Below are positions 61,556-64,000 of a stretch of DNA of 64,000 nucleotides, one piece after another. How positions within the stretch are numbered: the stretch's first letter is position 1; the number at the start of each line of letters is the position of its first letter. The notes beneath the pieces were generated by a model that was not told the origin of the DNA, did not search any database, and saw nothing but the letters and a program-made list of their open reading frames with translations. The DNA lies in assembly GCF_030440425.1 (NCBI RefSeq), contig NZ_CP098023.1, positions 4,175,001 to 4,239,000 of the forward strand, given 5' to 3'. The stretch comes from Microbulbifer sp. MI-G (lineage in GTDB: Bacteria; Pseudomonadota; Gammaproteobacteria; Pseudomonadales; Cellvibrionaceae). A program made the position numbers and the translations under genes.

Positions 61556-62325
61556 GCAGCCGGTGGGAACTGAACTTGATGTTACCTGAAGCTTCACCTT
61601 GATTGTATTCCTTGCTAAAAGACATTGGGGTTGATCTGCTGCCCTAGCGTCCAACCAGTAAACCGGCGCAAGCGAAAAAAACCAATAAAAAGAGCGCGAA
61701 GAATATCGCTCTACCCACGAGACGCCCGGTAACGGAGCGCTCGCAGGTAATCCATCACTACAATAAACTTCAAAAAACAAAGAAGAACCGCATCATGACC
61801 GCGTAAATAAGAGAAAAACGCCACCTCCCAGTGCGGACAACATCGAGAGATGGCTAGCCCCAATAGATAACTAAGATATCTAGCGAGGCTGTCTTGAATG
61901 ATACGCCATACACTCGTTCGCCTTCAATAAACGTCTCCCTGAAGGCGCGTTTTGCGAGTCACCCGGGCACCCGGGGGCGGAGTGTGCTGTGGCGTTGCGT
62001 GATGATTGGTGCGGTCTTTTACTTGAGCCGCGCACCGCTCCGGCTGTGCACGCTGCAATTTTCCCTTTGCTTTTTTTCCCACACGGATTACGCCTGCGGC
62101 GAGAGAAGCGGCGCTATGGGTTTTTGCCCGGCGTTTCTGTCACAGGCGACATAAGGAACCATTAAAAATGCCTATATTACCCTGTCGACTATTTCAGCCA
62201 ATGGAACTGGAGGATTATTTCACCTTCACGCTGGTCGCCATCAAGGAGCATACGGTAGATCTGCACATTGCACCCGGTAAGGGTAACCGCGTGATGCGGG
62301 CCGTGCATTTCCTGCAGCTATTTGT
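61556..62325 (+). repeat. Dispersed ~0.77 kb repeat, copy 2 (with CsrA-like gene)
   Basis: Collinear with 12316-13091, from GCAGCCGGT to within the small gene at 62168. The best matching block is 61850-62010. Substitutions and small indels show the copies are not recent. See the first copy for details. Confidence 0.75.
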
Positions 62326-62356
62326 CGATACTTTAATTAGTGTGAACAGGCCCTAG
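62168..62356 (+). CDS. CsrA-like small protein, copy 2 (divergent)
   Basis: 62-aa protein MPILPCRLFQPMELEDYFTF, start preceded by AAGGAACCATTAAAA. It aligns without gaps to copy 1 over the first 50 residues, then the sequence changes (LFVDTLISVNRP) and ends early. CsrA-like positions M1, I3, L4, R7, D16, T19, T21, K26, V30, K38, V42 and R44 are kept. The 62-aa length equals that of CsrA (61 aa), so the core alone may suffice. Confidence 0.6.
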   Translation: MPILPCRLFQPMELEDYFTFTLVAIKEHTVDLHIAPGKGNRVMRAVHFLQLFVDTLISVNRP

Positions 62357-62426
62357 AAGAAAGTCTCGTATATTTTCGTGGTTTATAAGCAGGTAGTTCA
62401 GTGCAAGTGAACTACCACAATTTAGT

Positions 62427-62765
62427 CTATCTACAGGCTGCCCGAGTGGCGATGGCATTGGGCAGAGTGTCTTGAATTACCTGGCCGTTCTCGTCTTCGA
62501 ACAGAATTGACATGCTGGTGAATTCTACTGGCACACATTGCAAAGGTATTCGCGCCACATTGTTAATAAGAAGTCCATGAGTTTCTGCTTGTACGACGCT
62601 ACACTCCCCCTCAGCATCCTTGATGTTGACTGTGGTGGGGAAAATGACAAAAGGGTAAGCTTCTTGCAGATTTATTGTCCTGTCAACCAAGCGACAATTT
62701 GCATAGCTAAGACTGGTGAAAAAGTTGGAAAATATTATTAAAAAAATTGGCAATATTTTATTCAT
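62427..62765 (-). CDS. Small secreted protein, unknown
   Basis: 112-aa protein MNKILPIFLIIFSNFFTSLS with signal peptide cleaved near SYA-NC. Four cysteines in the mature part (NCRLVDRTINLQ, GECSVVQAE, PLQCVPVEF and AACR) could form two disulfides. No family is recognised. AT-rich and isolated, in line with acquired DNA. Confidence 0.65.
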   Translation of the reverse strand: MNKILPIFLIIFSNFFTSLSYANCRLVDRTINLQEAYPFVIFPTTVNIKDAEGECSVVQAETHGLLINNVARIPLQCVPVEFTSMSILFEDENGQVIQDTLPNAIATRAACR

Positions 62766-63200
62766 ATTGTTATTCCCTTAACAAAGATATGGTTAATGTT
62801 GTGATTCAGCATAGAAAGCAAGGCAATCCATGTGCGCGTTTTATAACGCAGACTTTTTTCATTTCAAGGGAATTTCTCACAACTCTTTCTCAACCAAGCA
62901 TCGCTTATTCAGTTTGATTAATAGGAATACAGTGGATCAGGCAGACTAAAGCTTTGATATGTCAATATATGCTATTGCTTGCATTAAAGAAGTTCTTTGA
63001 GAGTCCAGCTGTTTCCGCGAGCCCCCTTTAGTTGCTTCTTATACAGACGAAAAAAGAATCAGTCATTAGCTACCGCCAGCCCCGCTTTGCTTCCCCCGAA
63101 TTTTTTGTAATCTCTAAAGTGTGTTTCTTGCTTTTCCTCTCGGTCACGGAGTGATCGCGACAATAAATTGAAATTCTCTTTATCTGCCTCAGATCAAATC
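62766..63200. other. Stretch without gene
   Basis: About 435 AT-rich bases between the small secreted protein and the broken gene. No ORF, RNA gene or repeat could be supported. Confidence 0.4.
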
Positions 63201-63254
63201 TGTGCATAAGATAAGAATTGCTACAGACCTATACGTAAGCTACAACCTAAAAAA

Positions 63255-63600
63255 GTGGATGCGGCCTTTTCTGAAACCGAGGCGACCAAGAATCCCACCG
63301 ATGCTGAAAAGTCGTTTATTGCGCTGTATAACGCCCCGGTGGATGCTCCCATTGTCAATCGGAATTCATTCGGTGATACGCAATTTGACTGGCTGATGGG
63401 TGCGCTGAACCCCGGTGACAGTGCCGCTGAGGTGATGAGGGAAGGGGGGAGCTACCGGGGAATATTCCTTTAAAGGTAATGGCTATGTCCGCGGTGGCAT
63501 CTTTGACCCTATCCAGTTACAGCAGTCCGGCAACGTAATCAGCTTTGTGCTTAAAAAAGGAATGAAGAGATTGCACAAAAAATGCGCAAAGCTAGGCGTT
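63255..63600 (+). pseudogene. Frameshifted gene fragment, unknown family
   Basis: From 63255 one frame reads AAFSETEATKNPTDAEKSFI and continues to NPGDSAAEVMREGG. It then hits a stop at 63471, shortly after a run of six G. The next frame continues in step with ATGEYSFKGNGYVRGGIFDP and QLQQSGNVISFVLKKG. Together they look like one protein broken at the G run at about 63446-63451. No family is recognised. Both ends are uncertain. Confidence 0.45.
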
Positions 63601-63625
63601 GGACTCCAGTGTATTGTCATACGCC

Positions 63626-64000
63626 TTACTCCCCTGCTAGTGCTGATAGCCAAGTTACACTGCGTACTACAGTCATCGGTAATGCCGCCTGATGGTCACC
63701 TTCAATCACTACATGCTTCAAAGACAAGCTCTTATCATTTCTACTTTTTAGTATGGCAATCAGTTTTTCTGCATGCTCACCAAGCTCCTTTTCCAGAGAG
63801 CCATATGAAACGAAAACGTTTGCATTCAGGCTCTTCGTTTCTGATTCTGAATGAGATGCCAATTCAATTAGATGGGGTATATCACCCACAAGTGATGGGC
63901 TGCCGAGAATGTAGTTTTTAAAGGTATCCGGCTGAGTAAACAATATATAGGCGCCAAATTCACTTCCAAGTGAATATCCAAAAAAAGTGCGGTTACCAGG
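63626..64000 (-). CDS. Putative esterase, alpha/beta hydrolase (partial, N-terminus outside window)
   Basis: The frame is open to the right edge, so the start is beyond the window; the TTG at 63943 is internal. The visible 124 residues include the nucleophile elbow GYSLGSEFGAYI (GxSxG), then NYILGSPSL, VFVSYGSLEKELGEHAEKLI and the catalytic-His segment VVIEGDHQAAL. This layout fits the putative esterase family of IroE/Fes-like enzymes. Substrate unknown. Confidence 0.8.
   Translation of the reverse strand, partial: PGNRTFFGYSLGSEFGAYILFTQPDTFKNYILGSPSLVGDIPHLIELASHSESETKSLNANVFVSYGSLEKELGEHAEKLIAILKSRNDKSLSLKHVVIEGDHQAALPMTVVRSVTWLSALAGE

Noticed and set aside
61389..61589. 66-aa ORF next to the second repeat copy
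   Set aside because: No family signal; its end lies inside the dispersed repeat, where the first copy has no matching frame.
1..64000. CRISPR array or cas genes
   Set aside because: No regularly spaced identical repeats and no cas-like proteins were seen.
1..64000. Integron integrase (intI) or other tyrosine recombinase
   Set aside because: No protein with the R-H-R-Y pattern or IntI length was found on either strand.

Overview
The window reads as one continuous stretch of a gammaproteobacterial chromosome. The genes named on sight (hutUH, tatABC, ubiE-ubiJ-ubiB, hslVU, priA, gshA, dsbB, rsd, rep) are of gammaproteobacterial type. Their order largely follows blocks known from Pseudomonas and relatives: ubiE-ubiJ-ubiB-hisI-hisE-tatABC, SPOR-hslV-hslU-DUF971, and rsd(algQ)-FKBP-algP. 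My inference is a marine Cellvibrionales-like organism (Microbulbifer or Saccharophagus type). That placement cannot be proved from the sequence alone.

Layout. 1-0.47 kb: partial ECF sigma factor. 0.7-7.3 kb: histidine utilisation locus, with hutI-hutG leftward and hutC, hutU, hutH rightward, and palindromic operator candidates beside hutC and hutU. 7.5-10.4 kb: two small Tyr-rich lipoproteins, a predicted aminopeptidase lipoprotein and two small membrane proteins. 10.9-19.9 kb: AT-richer accessory region in which nearly all genes are short and on the + strand, and most are separated by inverted elements of the type TAACAAG(...)GCGTTA. I interpret this as an integron gene-cassette array without a visible integrase. 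Its cargo includes alpha/beta hydrolases, a GNAT acetyltransferase, an ankyrin protein, several lipoproteins, a zinc-ribbon membrane protein, a TonB-C-like protein and at least two frameshifted genes. 20.2-22.5 kb: GDSL esterase autotransporter, followed by an IS transposase remnant and a GST-like gene.

24.1-29.7 kb: leftward ubiE-ubiJ-ubiB-hisI-hisE-tatA-tatB-tatC (ubiquinone, histidine biosynthesis, twin-arginine export). 29.9-35.6 kb: CHAD protein, NfeD-SPFH pair and two tandem alkaline phosphatases. 35.8-41.1 kb: leftward priA, FtsN-like SPOR protein, hslV, hslU, DUF971. 41.2-42.1 kb: membrane protein plus small winged-helix regulator, preceded by two identical inverted-repeat operators. 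42.2-49.2 kb: rpmE, malic enzyme, gshA, acpH, dsbB, lrgAB-type genes, rsd. 49.4-54.2 kb: FKBP isomerase, AlgP/H1-like protein, TIGR02444 protein, ABC-F ATPase. 54.4-61.3 kb: truncated OmpA-like protein, gene-poor stretch, tRNA-Arg(CCG), cytochrome c5, rep, DUF3565, UPF0178 and two GNAT genes. 61.5-64 kb: accessory region with a second copy of a repeat also found inside the cassette array, a small secreted protein, a broken gene and a partial esterase.

The most unusual items are the cassette array; a duplicated ~0.77 kb element carrying a small gene that aligns without gaps to CsrA, including the RNA-binding Arg44; a poly-T frameshift that splits a membrane-protein cassette; and paired ACTCTAA-N3-TTAGAGT operators before a membrane-protein/regulator operon.
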